The position numbers and the translations under genes were made by a program. The notes under the pieces were generated by a model. That model made no database searches. It worked only from the letters and a program-made list of their open reading frames with translations, and was not told where the DNA came from. This document shows, piece after piece, positions 1 through 12,700 of a stretch of DNA of 64,000 nucleotides; the first letter of the stretch is position 1; the number at the start of each line of letters is the position of its first letter. Source of the DNA: Pyrocephalus nanus (Eukaryota > Chordata > Aves > Passeriformes > Tyrannidae); contig CM076275.1 of NCBI GenBank assembly GCA_038380795.1, positions 932,501 to 996,500 of the forward strand. Reading direction: 5' to 3'.

Positions 1-3000
1 GCAATGTTGTCAATGTGTGTACACATATATAACATATGTGCAGATAAAGTACATGCACCTGCTCTGGAAATCCTTGGAGGAGAAAAGATCTGATGCTGAC
101 TGAAACTCTAGGTTGGTTTGGCCAACTAATACAAGCATAACATCATGATACAGTAAAACTGCCTACTCAAAGGAATGGTCAGCAGGTATCACTTAAGATA
201 GAGCAAAAATTATTGACCAAAAATCAATACAACTACTAGAGCTTGTTTGTAAAGGGAGTTGCCTGTCTCCTGGCTTTAAAAGAGTGAATAGTTTCTTCCT
301 TGATCACTTTGTAGGAAGTATTTTGGAAATGTAAAAATTGATTGCTTTGTACAGTTCGGAATAAATTAATATAAAAGTTTTATGTGCTGTCCAGCCTTTT
401 TAATGAAGAGGTTGGGAGAAGCTGACTGGAGAGCTTTTAAATTCTGACTGCTGCTGCAGATGTCACCATTCAGATTGCAGTTGCAAAGATGTTCTTTGGT
501 TTTCTGTTGATAACAGTATCCTGTTAGATGGTGTAATAGCAGGTGTCAAATCTAATACATGATAATGTATTTCCTGTTACCAGCCATTGTTCTGAACTGG
601 ACTGTCCTCCAAGCCCAGCCCCTCATGTTCTGTGCCTCCAATGACCCCCTGGAATTCTCCTTTACCCCCCCATCAGAGCAGGTTTATTGGGAGTGTGGCA
701 GAGCTGCCCTGCTCTCATGGGTGGCACTCCTGTCCTCCTGACACTCCAGGCCACATCATTTATTTCCCTGCCTGTAACAGAGCCCCCGTCCTGCAGTGCT
801 GAGGGGGAAAGCAGAGCCTGTAACAGCAGCACAGCCCACCACAAGCCCCCCCTGCATTTATCATTTATTTTTCCAGGTGCAGAGGAGAGGAGCACACAGC
901 TGATGACAAAAGCAGGAGCAGCTGGCACTGCTGCTCCTGGGCCAGGCCCCTGTCCCAGGGGAGCCACCATGGCCCTCTCTGCTTTCTTCTCTGGCCTTTT
1001 ACAGGGCTTAAAAGCATCAAACAGATCCCCCTTCCTGTGGGAGCTGTTTGTTTGCCCTCTGTCTACGCTTCAATGCTTGGCTGCAAGTGTGGCTCCCAAA
1101 CACATTTTTTAAATGTAGCGACAAGTTGTGTTTAAATTCTGGTTTCATAAATATTTGTGGAAAAATGAAAGTGCACAGCTTCTGTCAAGTGACACGTTCC
1201 CCAAACAAAACACCACGTTTCTTGTGTGAATGCTCTTTCATTTCACCCCAGTTTTGCCATGGATTTGAGTGGAATCAGTAACAGACTCAGCAGATTTCTG
1301 GTAAATCTCTGATAGCAGTGCTGGGTACACACCAGGCACTCAGCCCTGCCATGAGCTCAGGGGATCCCAGGTTGGAGGGACAGGCCCTGATACTTTTTAT
1401 GCTTCATGCCCACACTCCTTTTTATAGCCAAGGAAGCTCAGCAGCTTCTCCTCTCCCCTCTGTCCTGACCTTGACTAAACATTCCCCCAATCCCTCTGGT
1501 AACTCTTTCAGCTCAATAAACCATCAGAAAACTGAATAAAACTCCTGACCAACTTCTGCCAGGTCAGCAAGCTGAACCCACTGGTCAGAGCTGGAGCAAG
1601 GCTGGGGACAGGGGAGAAAACAATCCCTCCTCTTCCCTTCCAGCAGCAACTCAGACTTGGCTGCTTTTCCATTTCAATGGCTCCAGCAGAGCCCCCTCTG
1701 AGGCTCAGGGGTCACTGGTGATCTGTGAGCCACACGAAATGAAGTTCAGCTGGTTTGAGAAACAGTTTGAAACAGCAAAATTAAAAGCACTGATCCAGGG
1801 TGGTACAGCCCCTTGATTCAGAAACTGCAATGTGCCAGTGCTGTGGGACACAATCTTCTCTGAAGATTTCCCTGTGGTTTCAAAGAGCTTAGATATTGCT
1901 GATGTACCATTTAAATGAGCTCACAACGTGGTTTCAGATGGAAAATCAAAATTTGGTTGGCTAAATATTGGTTTAGTTTTCTAATGAGGCTTTCAGATAT
2001 GATTTGATTGTCTTCACCTGAGGATCTACCATTAGATATTTAACCAGGGACCACTCCTGTAACCTTAGTTGAACTCCCAGTGGGATTTACAAAACAGCCA
2101 GACCAATTTAAGGTAATTTTTTGCAACTGTGCTTTCCCTAGAGCACAGCTGCTTCCCTCTGCTCCTTACTGCTAATAGTGCAGGGAAACCAGCCTTGGGA
2201 GGAGTCTGGGGAGAGGAAACTCCTCTAAACTGCTGTGGCTGCAGAACATTTTGTATCAAAGCAGGGACTGGAGGAACACGGGGACCTGTCTTTGATCCAC
2301 GAACATCAGTAAGACTTAGAACAATAGTAGTGACTTTGTGTAGCCTTTCTTCTGTGAACCATTGCAAATTAACCACATAACGGGCAATGTAAAAAAGCTG
2401 TTGGTTATGTTTGCTGTAAGGTCACGCAGAAGGATTAATTCCTGTAGGAATGATTGGATTCTAGTAAAACAATAATGAGTATGTGTGTGGAATGACACAT
2501 CCTCTGCCCTGCTAGCTGTGTGGTCACTGGGCAGGGCAGCTGTATCTGCAAAGTCTGGGGTTGATGAGATCGCTCAGGGATATTATTTTGTCCATTAGGC
2601 TGCTGTAACTTGGATGGTTTTGGTGGCTAAAACCCAGGATTTTTATTTTTTCTTGCTATCTGTGCTGCCACTGACCTAGTTCTGCAGCGAGTGCCTGCAC
2701 AGCCATCTGTATCCCAGCTGATGCCAAGGAATGAGACGAGCCCTGAAGGTAACAGCCCTCTGGGTGATGGGAGGGTTTCTGGGCAGTGCTTGCTGTTTGT
2801 GTTGCTCCCTCTTTGGGCTGTGCTTTCTGATGCTCAGGAGGGCTGGCTGGGAAGGCAGCAGTGCAGGGAGCAGCCCTGGGGGCTCAGCCAGCCCTGCCCC
2901 AGCTCCTCAGTGCTCAGCACATCTGGGCTCATAGCAGGGAGCTGGGGGGACTTTATCCTGCCTTGTGGGCTCAGCCAGTGCCTGGTTTGGTGTATTTGGG

Positions 3001-5811
3001 CTCTGGGACACGAGAACTGTTGGAACCAGTGCCTGTCTCTGCTGTCCCTGCCCTGTGCAGACGTTTCTGGGCTGTTGGAGCTGCCCCTGGCACTCAGGGG
3101 GCAGTGCAGATTGCAGGGCCCTGGTGAGCAGGGACCCTCCCCTGGCTGTGTCAGTCACTGGGGTGTCCAGGGGGGTGTCCAGGATTGGAGGCCCTGCCTT
3201 CAGCAGCTGCAGTGAGTGCAGGACACATCCCAGCACAGTGCAGATTGAGCACAAGATCTGTAAAGCAGCAGCAAGAGGCACATTTTAGCCCATAATCCTG
3301 AATTCTTTTCTACGTCCAAGCAGTTTTGTGCAGTGACTGTGGCAGTGCTTGGAAATGAAAGCCACGCTGATGGCAGCCACTGACATCATTGTGGGAAGTG
3401 TCATGAGATTTTATGCATCTCTGACAGTACCAGCTATAAAAATCAAGGCTTCCCTGAAAGTCTCAGTTCCCAATTAAGAAATCCACCATGTACATTGGTA
3501 TTTCTGGGTGCAAAGAAGAGTTTGAATGTAAATGTACTCTAAAGGTTTAGGTACCCAAGGACAACTGAAAAGAAGCTCAGCTCTGTTGTTTTTACAAAAT
3601 CCCTTGTTTGTTTTTAATCCTGTCCCTGTTTATTATTGTTGCCATAAGTTTATCAATATCAAACCTAAGTGAGTTTGTAGATCCCATGAGAACACTTTGG
3701 TTATTTCCTAGAGCTGATGAAGGGATGGTGGAGTGCTCGTGGCTGACACAAGAGTGAGGTTTGTGCCGTGGTTCTCTCATGTTCTCTGACATTAATGCAT
3801 TTTAGGGGTTTTAATTGCCAAGAGCAGCTGTGACTTCTCTCCTCTGGGTGTCCCCATCCCATCTCATTCAATCATTTTTAGTCATTAGCCATCTCACCAC
3901 GTGATTGAATCTGAGGATGGAGCAAAGGGCAATTAGTCAGCCCAAATCTACAGCACTTCATGTGAAGGCAGTGGGGAGGTTTAATTGCTAATACTTGTAA
4001 AATGTGGATTTTCTGTGAGGGTAGGGCCCTAAAGGAGCTCTGCCCAGTGTTCCATGTGTGAGTGTGGCTTCAGAGCCCTCCTGGAATGACACTCAGCAAG
4101 TCCCAGAGCCTTCAGCACCCTCGGCTTAGGAGGGGATTATTTTCAAAGCCCCACAGTTTTTAATGGGTTTATCCTGACAGTGTGGTAAGAAGAGTGCTGT
4201 TTATCCCCAATTTACATACAGGAGACACTTCCTTTAAGGGCCTTGAACCTGGATGTCTGCAGGGTTCTCTCACTGGGACAGAATTCAGGCCCTGTGCTGT
4301 GTCTGGAAAAGTCTGGACACTCTCAATTTTGATGTGTTGAAATGCCTTTGAGAAATCTCTTAACACAAGAGCCCAACCTTATAAAGATCTGTGGCAAATC
4401 CCAGCCCCAAACCAGTGTCTGCAGGGAACAGCCCTGCTGCAGGTGCAGGGAGAGGCAGGAGCTGGGGAATCGACCCTCTGAGGTGCAGGGTGGGAACACG
4501 AGAGCTTTGGCTCCCCATTTTCTCATGGGGTGTGTGGGTTATTGCTGCAGGACTGAGGTCAGGTCTGTGTGCAGTGCTGCACCATCCCCTGACACACCTG
4601 CACGGAGCTCTCAGGGCCAGGGCAGTGCACAGGAGCTGCTGTGCAGGGAGGCACGAGTGGAGTGGCAGCTCCAGAGCAGAGCTCTGCCCATCCCTCCCCT
4701 GGCAGGGCTGCTCAGCTCTGCCCTTGTCCTGCTGGGTTCTGCCCGTGGCACAGCAGTTGATCAGACACCCAGTCACTGCTGGGTTTGATGCAGTGACCAA
4801 ACACCGACTGAGTAACTGCCCAGCAGCCTTTTCCAGGAGCAGAGAGTATTTCCATACCCACCACGTTCTGTGCTGCTGAGGGAGGGAATATTTGTGTCCA
4901 GGACTTGGAAGAGGAGCTGGGTGTTTGCTCACAGAACCTCAAACAGGGATTAAAGGAATCCTCAGTGGATGGTATTCCAGAGGCTCTTCATGCACAGGAG
5001 ATGTGGAGTTGAGACTTTCCCAACACAACAATCCCTGTCCTCTCCAGATTCCCTGCATTAAACCCCATTCCAAGCTCTCTGGGGAGTGGGGTGAGGGCAG
5101 GCACAACCCAGAGGCTCAGGCTGTGTCCCACTGGGGGCCACTTCTCTCCTTCCCAGCAGGTGAAAACAAGCACAGGTGAGCAGATTATTCCTGTAGGAAA
5201 TGGGGAAGGAGTGCCAGGTTTTCCCTTGAGGGACAATACATAACAAATTACAGAGCGTGGCATTATCCAGTTGGCAGCTTAGTTTGAGGGGAAAAAATAG
5301 TGGCACAAAATCGGCTTATTTTTTAAGCCCAGCTGGGAAGTAGCAGGAATTCATCTCACTGGATAAGGACACTGTAAAATGTTTGTATGAGGCTTCATCA
5401 CATATATTTGGAGGCAGAAAACATTTACTGCAGAGGCTGGAGTTGATTCAGAGTCACACAAATCAGATGAAAGCTTCAATCCGTGTGCCTTTTGTGCTCT
5501 TTTATGAAAAAAAAAAAAAAACCCAATAATTAAAGAGCTCCACAAAAAAACCCTGCAGTGTACAAAACAGAGCTTCAGAGTTGCCTTGAGCTGCATTAAC
5601 TTCCACTGTACAACCCTTTTCCTCTCACCCTCAGAAAGCAGGACATAATCTTTTAAGAAAATCAAATCTAACTACTTTGTTGGATTAAATCTAACTACTT
5701 TCAGTGGGATTTAATTAGTTTTTGTTAGCAGTGCTTCCCGACTGCCCCAGAGCAAGGGCTCTTGTGCTCTGTGACCCCGGGCTGGGGACAGCACAGACGA
5801 GGAGCAGCAGT
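1..5811. other. Non-coding DNA left of SHROOM1; no gene seen
   Basis: I find no exon with recognisable protein similarity on either strand here; the open frames are short and unrelated to any family I know. The composition is ordinary AT/GC-mixed vertebrate DNA with a 15-base A run at 5507-5521. In the human locus GDF9 would be the next gene on this side of SHROOM1, but I do not see its TGF-beta cysteine-knot coding sequence, so it must lie further left if the order is conserved. The stretch is either intergenic or an upstream intron of SHROOM1. Confidence 0.6.
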
Positions 5812-6148
5812 GGGGGGTGAGTGGGGCTGTCCCATCCCTGTGGGATGTGAGGGATGTTCGTGGGTCTGTCCCATCCCTGTGGGGTGTGAGGGATGCTTGT
5901 GGGGCTGTCCCTGTGGGATGTGAGGGATGCTCGTGGGGCTGTCCCATCCCTGTGGGATGTGAGAGATGTTCATGGGGCTGTCCCTGTGGGATGTGAGGGA
6001 TGCTTGTGGGGCTGTCCCGGTGGGATGTGAGGGATGCTCGTGGGGCTGTCCCGTCCCTGAGGGATGTGAGGGATGCTCGTGGGGCTGTCCCGGTGGGATG
6101 TGAGGGATGCTCTAGGGGCGGTGCTGTCCCGTCCCGGTGGGATGTGCA
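5812..6148. repeat. Minisatellite, about nine units of roughly 32-39 bp
   Basis: A unit containing TGGGATGTGAGGGATG followed by a CTCGTGGGGCTGTCCC-like segment recurs about nine times. Copies differ in whether they carry an extra CATCCCTG-type segment, so unit length varies. The repeat reads open in several frames only because it lacks stop codons; no protein is proposed. It lies about 200 bp left of a second, unrelated minisatellite. Confidence 0.85.
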
Positions 6149-6360
6149 GGAGTGTGTTGGGTCTCAGGGGCCTCCCCTGCTCTCTCCTCTGTGGCCTTGG
6201 CAGCATATTCATGGAATTTTTCAGTCGTGCCCACGTGGGAGTGGTGGCCGCTGGCCAAGAGCTCCGGCAGCAACAGCCCCTCGTTAATGATTGACTGGTG
6301 AGCTAATGGAATAGCCCAGCCCACTGTTTGCTCTCCTTCCTTCCCCACTGCTGCTGGGCA

Positions 6361-6646
6361 GAACCCCGGAGAGCCGAGGGCAGAACCCCGGAGAGCCGAG
6401 GGCAGAACCCCGGAGAGCCGAGGGCAGAACCCCGGAGAGCCGAGGGCAGAACCCCGGAGAGCCGAGGGCAGAACCCCGGAGAGCCGAGGGCAGAACCCCG
6501 GAGAGCCGAGGGCAGAACCCCGGAGAGCCGAGGGCAGAACCCCGGAGAGCCGAGGGCAGAACCCCGGAGAGCCGAGGGCAGAACCCCGGAGAGCCGAGGG
6601 CAGAACCCCGGAGAGCCGAGGGCAGAACCCCGGAGAGCCGAGGGCA
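6361..6646. repeat. Minisatellite, 13 apparently identical 22-bp units
   Basis: The 286-bp block is 13 head-to-tail copies of a 22-bp unit that begins GAACCCCGGAGAGCC. By eye the copies are identical, which points to recent expansion or homogenisation. Because 22 is not a multiple of three, reading through three units gives a 22-residue period, which explains the long open frames on both strands. It directly abuts the CpG-rich candidate promoter on its right. Confidence 0.93.
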
Positions 6647-6767
6647 GCTGGCGGCGGGGCCGGAGGGTGCCGGGAGTCCCTCGAGCAGCGGAGATGCCCG
6701 CGGAGCTGCCCCGGGGACATCCCAGGCCAGGGACCAGCCGAGAGATGGGAATCGCCTCCCGCCTTCC
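6647..6767 (+). promoter_or_regulatory. CpG-rich block, candidate 5' non-coding exon of SHROOM1
   Basis: This segment is much richer in CpG than its surroundings and ends in a good splice-donor match (GTGAGT at 6768-6773). The first coding exon of SHROOM1 starts with an acceptor at 15588-15589 and carries 5' UTR, so at least one upstream exon must exist. This block is a plausible position for it, about 8.8 kb upstream. The link is inference; nothing in the sequence joins the two directly. Confidence 0.25.
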
Positions 6768-9700
6768 GTGAGTGCGCTGACAACTTTGCAGGCTGGGAGA
6801 TGCAAAAGTTCTGCTTCGCTGACTTTCAGGTCTTTTCTGAGGGCACAGCTGGAATGTGGAGCCAGAGCATTAGCTCCTGTTTTATGGAGGGAATTCTGGA
6901 GGCAGCAAACGTGCAGTGTGTGCACTGACGGTGCATGAGGGAACTGGGGACTCTGCCGGGCCATGGTCTAAGCAGCTGCTCCTGCAGCCGTGGATGGGTT
7001 GTGTGTGTGTGTTTGGGGAGGGGGAGTCAGAGAGCCTGAGCCTGCAGACCCTGGGGGTGCAGTGTCCGTGTCCGTGCTCTGCTGGGGTGATCTCACCACT
7101 CTGTCCCGAGGGACAGATTTTCCTCCATCTCAGCAGTGTCCCTGGAGCAGCTGGAGGACACCCCTCAGGGTTAATTCAGAGCTGGAGTGACCCGTGGGTT
7201 TGGGTGCTTGAGATGAGGCCGTGGCGGGTGCTGTGGCTTTGTGTCCCTGCCAGCCCCTGGGCACAGCTGGCATCGTGGCAGCTGCTCACGGGTGGCTTGG
7301 GAGGCCTCAGCAAATGAGGAGGTGCAGGCTGTGCCCATCCAGCTCAGCAGCACAGGGTGGGCACAGCCCCGTCCCACTGGAGGGATCATCAGTTGTGTTG
7401 TGTCACAAGAGCCAGGGGTGAGCTGGTGGAGGAGGAAGGAGAGGAAAGCACAACCCTGAGAAAACAGGAGTCCAAGTGCTGTGTTTTCTGTCCACCCTTT
7501 CTGCCAGGCAGGGACTGACTCGGCTCTCAGGTCCCTTGCAGAGCATGTGCTGTCAAGGTCCATGTGCTCCCATCTGTCCATGTTCCCTTCTGGGACAGCC
7601 CAGAGGCAGAGGAGGGAGCTGGATGTACCTTGGGAAATATTAAACCCACATTTTGGATTGTTTAACCTGGGGTTGAAAGCTGCCTTAGGCACACGTGATT
7701 GCACCAGGCCACCTGAACTTCAGGGGTCTCTGTGGGTGCAAGCTGACATTTCCACAGGGAAACGTGTGAATGTAACCAAATGACTAACAAGGGCAGAACT
7801 GAATTTGTACTAGAATATTTATCTTTAAACTGTTACAATTATCAGTGTGGTACACTGTGTAAGGGACCGATCTCATCCCTGCTGTGGACACAGCCCAGAG
7901 TGTCACACAGTGTAACACAAACAGGAGCTCTGCCCCATCCCTGAGTGTGCAGATCATGTGGGGTGTTCTAGAAAAGTACAATCTGGGTCCATAAATGATG
8001 GATGGGGTAGGGGGTCTGGCAGGCAGACACTGTCACACAGAGAACAGGTATCTGGTACAAATGCACTGAAGGAACCCCCAGCACAGGCAGTGTTTGAGGC
8101 TGGTGGTGAAATGCAGGTTATGGAGGGCTGATTTGGGAACTCAGAAACAAAGTTTCTGTGGAACAGATGAAATGGAGAAAGGTGGACTTGCAAAAACTCC
8201 CCCCCTTGTGTTTGGGTGGGGACTGATGGGCATGAAGTGCTACAGACACCGGTGGGGCCCTGGGCTGAACCAGGAGCTGCTGCCAGTGAAAGTGCCCCTG
8301 CTCTCTGCCCCTCTCACCTGCTGCCAGCTGAGTGCCTGTCCTGGCACTGCCTTTTCCCAGCACTGAAGGAATCTGTGCTTTCCCCAGACTTCTTCTTCTG
8401 GCTCTCCTGTCCGGCGTGTCGGGATGGAGGCTGAGGGAGGGTGGGCTCAGATGGGATTTTTGGGAAGGAATTCTTCCCTGGGAGGGTGGGCAGGCCCTGG
8501 CACAGGGCACAGAGAAGCTGTGGCTGCCCCAGCCCTGGGAGTGTCCAAGGCCAGGTTGGATCAGAGGAGTAACCTGGGCTGGTGGAAGGTGTCCCTGCCC
8601 ATGGCAGGGATTGGAATGAGATGCCCTTTAAGCTCCCTTCCAGCTCAAACCAGTCTGTGATTCTCTGATGCTCTTTGCAGACCAAGGTTTGATTTCTGCC
8701 CATGGTTCCAAGTAAACCCCCCCTTAAACCTGCACTACTGTAACTATTGGATATTTCCAGATTATTTTTAACTACTAATCCAGTTTCTCGTTGTTTGTTG
8801 TGGAAACCAGTGATATGTTTAGTGAGATTAAGCATAAACCCTTATGAATTCTGTCCAAATGAAAGCTTTGGGAAAATCCTGGAATGCAATATTTGCCAAG
8901 GGAACAGAGCAGTCTGATATATTATGCCTTGTGTATATTTGGTGTTTTTCTCTTGTTCCAGTGGAATGTTCTGTAGTAACTGGATATGACATTACTGTCT
9001 GCCCCAGCCCAAAGGCAGGCACAATTATGGTTAACATCTGGATGAATTAGACTGAAAACAGACATCCTCTGGTAAGGAGTAGTTTCTATTTCTTATGTCA
9101 AAATACGAAAGTTAAAGAGCTAATGGATTTTTTAAAATACCAGGTAATTAATTGACTTCATAATCCTTAATTTCTATAGAAGAAAGTATTGTTTGCTAAT
9201 GATAATTTAGACTGGGAATGTGCTTTGAAAGAATGGAAAAGTTACAGGATTTACTGAGGGTAGTAAGGCATTACAAAAATCAATTTGTAGTTAGGAGGAG
9301 TGGTGAGAACATGAGAGAGCTGGGTCCTGCTCCTGTTTCTGGGTGAGCCAGACTGACCCTGTCACCCCTCTGCTCTGGGAAGGCCTGGCAGGGTTCTCTG
9401 TCCAAGGTTTTACCAGGTTTTCGCTGGATGGGAATGCCTTTGGGAATGCAGTGAAGGGGCTGTGTTTCTGTGCCATTCATGAAGTTCAGAGCACACAGTC
9501 TAAAGCTTGCCAGGCTCAGCAGAGCTGCTCAGTACATTTAAGGGGTAGAGAATGAATTGTTTGATCCATCTTGATTACAGCTAAAAGCCATAATCTAAAT
9601 TAATAAATAATATATATATAATCCCATTGATTAGGGTGAACTGGACATTGCCCCTTGCCCAGCCAGTGCCTCTGGATCCATCCCTGTCCAAAATTGGAGC

Positions 9701-12700
9701 TGCAGCAGGAATGTTTGCTCTCATGGCAGGTTTGTCTGTGGAAAACATAACTCCAGCATGGAGGAATTGGAATCTGCAGCCTGTTCTGTCAGCACCTCCT
9801 GGGCTGCAGTGGCAGAGACATCCATAAAGCTGCTGGGAATGGTTTTATACTGTGACAGAAGAAACCAAATCTAGTGCCAGAGAACCACAATTCTTCAAAG
9901 ATAAGATGGCTTGGTGGCATTTTGCAGCCAGGCAGCTGTCACTTATAAATCTGAGTGAGCATCAGCTCTCCCAGAGTTCTGATAAAGCTGGGAAAGGCAA
10001 GTTCTGACCTGTTCAGTGCTGGGAATACACTGGGTTTGGGATGTGTGGCAGTTGGTGGAGCTGTCTGTAATAAACACTCAGACTTCTCTAATTACAGGCT
10101 GTTAATCAAGGACATGTTGTTAAAACTCTGCTGGCACAGGTTGCCAACCAACTTCTACCAACCCACAGGGTTCTGGACTCAAACCACTCATTAGTGCAAG
10201 GAGATGCTGGACTGGATTTCACCTGTTCAGAGTCTGACTTGCTGCCTAAGCTGTGGGAAGCTCAGGGCAGTAGGTCAGGGGGACTTGGAGAATTTTATTT
10301 TTCTCTGATGTTTCTTGGATGGCCTTGCTGGCAAGCAGTCAACAGGTAGAAATGAGAAAACATCTTCATTAGATATATTATTTATTCTATTAATTAATAT
10401 CTATATTCATTCTAAAGGCATATGTTTAAAAATCAACAGTGTCATTAGGTTTTTTTCTCTTTTTGATTTTGAGTACCTTAGAGTCTATAAGTCTTTAAAG
10501 TTCTTGGATATTTGTGGGTGTTCTTGTAGCCTGTAAAAGCAGTATGGGGGTATATTTATGGCATCAAATGAGCTTGATTAGATTGAAAAAAGACAACAAA
10601 GAAAATTATGATGAACTAAGAAGGGATGAAATGGAAATGGTTAGAAAAAAATAAATACATTTGGGATGAAACTAGGATTTCTGGAAAAACTGTTTTGAGA
10701 AGCACAGAAGTAGAAACAAAAATATGTGTTTGGTGCTGTTTAGTAAATTAGAGAGTAATGGAAGCCAAGAGACATTTTTGAGGCTGACTAAGGGAAGTTG
10801 GGGAATTCAAGGCCCATGGGGAGGTTTGTGGTGGGTGACTGCTCTCGTTAAAGGGTCAGGCTCTGCTGGGTGCTCAGAAAAGGTCTCTCACAGCATTGCC
10901 AAACCTGATCTTCCTCATTAAACCTTGGCCAGAGATCAGGCCATGGCTCCTGGGTCCAAAATATTTCATTTGGGCTCTTGCTCAGCCCGGTGGGACTGGC
11001 AGGGCAGTGCCAGTGGCCAGCAGGGAGGTGTCACCAGCGTGCCATGGGACAGGGGGAAGGGGCAGGATGGGCACTGCTGGCACTGCGGCTCCAGCAACGC
11101 TGCCAGCCTTCTGCAGAGAGCCTGGCATAGCTGGGGAGGAAGTTTGGGAAGGTTTATCTACTCCCTGCCCAAAAAGAGGGATAATGTGATGCATTACTAT
11201 TATTTTCATCCTCCTCTAAATTTCTCAAGACACTTGGATTGCTCCAGGAAGCCTTAAATCTGGATCTGTGGGTTTTACTGGAGATGTTTACATTCCTCAA
11301 GCTATGGTGAAATTTATTTCTGTTCACACAAGGCATAAACCTCCTCTAAATCCCACTTGGGCTCTGTTTGGAGGCTGTCTGGCACTCTGACTTTCCCTGG
11401 CTCCCAGCAGGGTTTGTTTTCCACCAGGCCTGTGTAAGCCAAGTGTGAGAGTTTTTATCCTTGGGTATTGATGCACTATATCCTTGCAGCCATTAGCTAC
11501 CTGCATCAGAGTTCTGGAAACTGCACTGGATGAGAAATTCGGGGTTTAGAGTCTTCAGAAACCTTGGTAAGAAAAATACAGATTAGCAGAATGTGTCTGC
11601 TAATCATCTAAAGGGGATGTCATCTGCTATGTTTGGCTTACTGTTCGAAACCTAAAGCTGAAAGTCCAAGGGGATAAAATCCTTGATGATAAGCTAGAAA
11701 AAAAATAAGGAAGGGAAAATATCTATTTAAAAAAAAAAAAAAAAAAAAGGCAGCTAAGAGAGAAACAGGGACTTTCAGTCAGGTTCTGCATGGGCATCGA
11801 GTTCTGTCCTGGAAGACCAGGATGGAGATCTGGGAACCTGTGCTAGATCATCAGCCAGTGACCTGCTGAAGGTTTCTGTGCTACCAGAGACTGTACCTGA
11901 CTTCCCCAGGATTTTGGCTTCTCTAGGCTGCCCCAGGACAGGCAGTGGATCATCTGCTGAACCAGGAGTCTCTCAGATGATCTTTGGGTAGCAATTGGAT
12001 CTCACGGTCCGTGGAGCAGATGGGTCAGGTGCTGCAGCCTGGGCAGCTGATTGGAATCTGAGGAATGTCAGCTAATATTTACATCAGATGTTTACCCTTT
12101 GATAAGGAACAGGTCATTCACAGGCATGAACATGACATAGTATTGGTAGGCTGGTCACAGTGTTTGCTTTGCATTTTGCACACTTGTCCATCTCCTTGAG
12201 AACAGTTGAGTATTGTAGTTTGATCTGGATTAATAGCTGGGGTTTTCCCCTTTATTTTCATGGAGCCACTTGTTTAAAAAGGGCAGTTCTACAGAAAGAG
12301 AGCTATGAAACTTTGAACTCTGCTTATGTTTATTAAGGAAAATGCTCATTCTTGCTTCTCTGACAGAAAGACAATGTTGGTAACTTCCAGGGACCTACAC
12401 AAGCTCACAAATGGAGTGTGGAGTGGGTTTGGTGCCAGGGGCTGTTTTCCCTGGGTTGTTGAGGATAAATCAGAGACTTCATAAAGAGAATACTTGTGTT
12501 TCTGATGGGTGATGGTTTGTTTGGGCAAGCATTGTATAACTCAGGTGAGTTATGCATCAATTCTGGCACCCAGCACAGTCTAAATGAGGTCAAACAAGAC
12601 CAAACTGCAGTAGAAGAAATCCTGCCCATAAAAGACAGGTAACTTGTTAACTGACTGCAGTCTGGAGTCCCTGGTTTTTCTCTGTCCACAGTTATTTTGC

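Noticed and set aside
6112..6964. Minus-strand open frames of about 225 codons with GSALGSPGFCPRLSGVLPSA-like repeats
   Set aside because: These are translations of the 22-bp minisatellite, giving a 22-residue period on either strand, with no splice or homology support.
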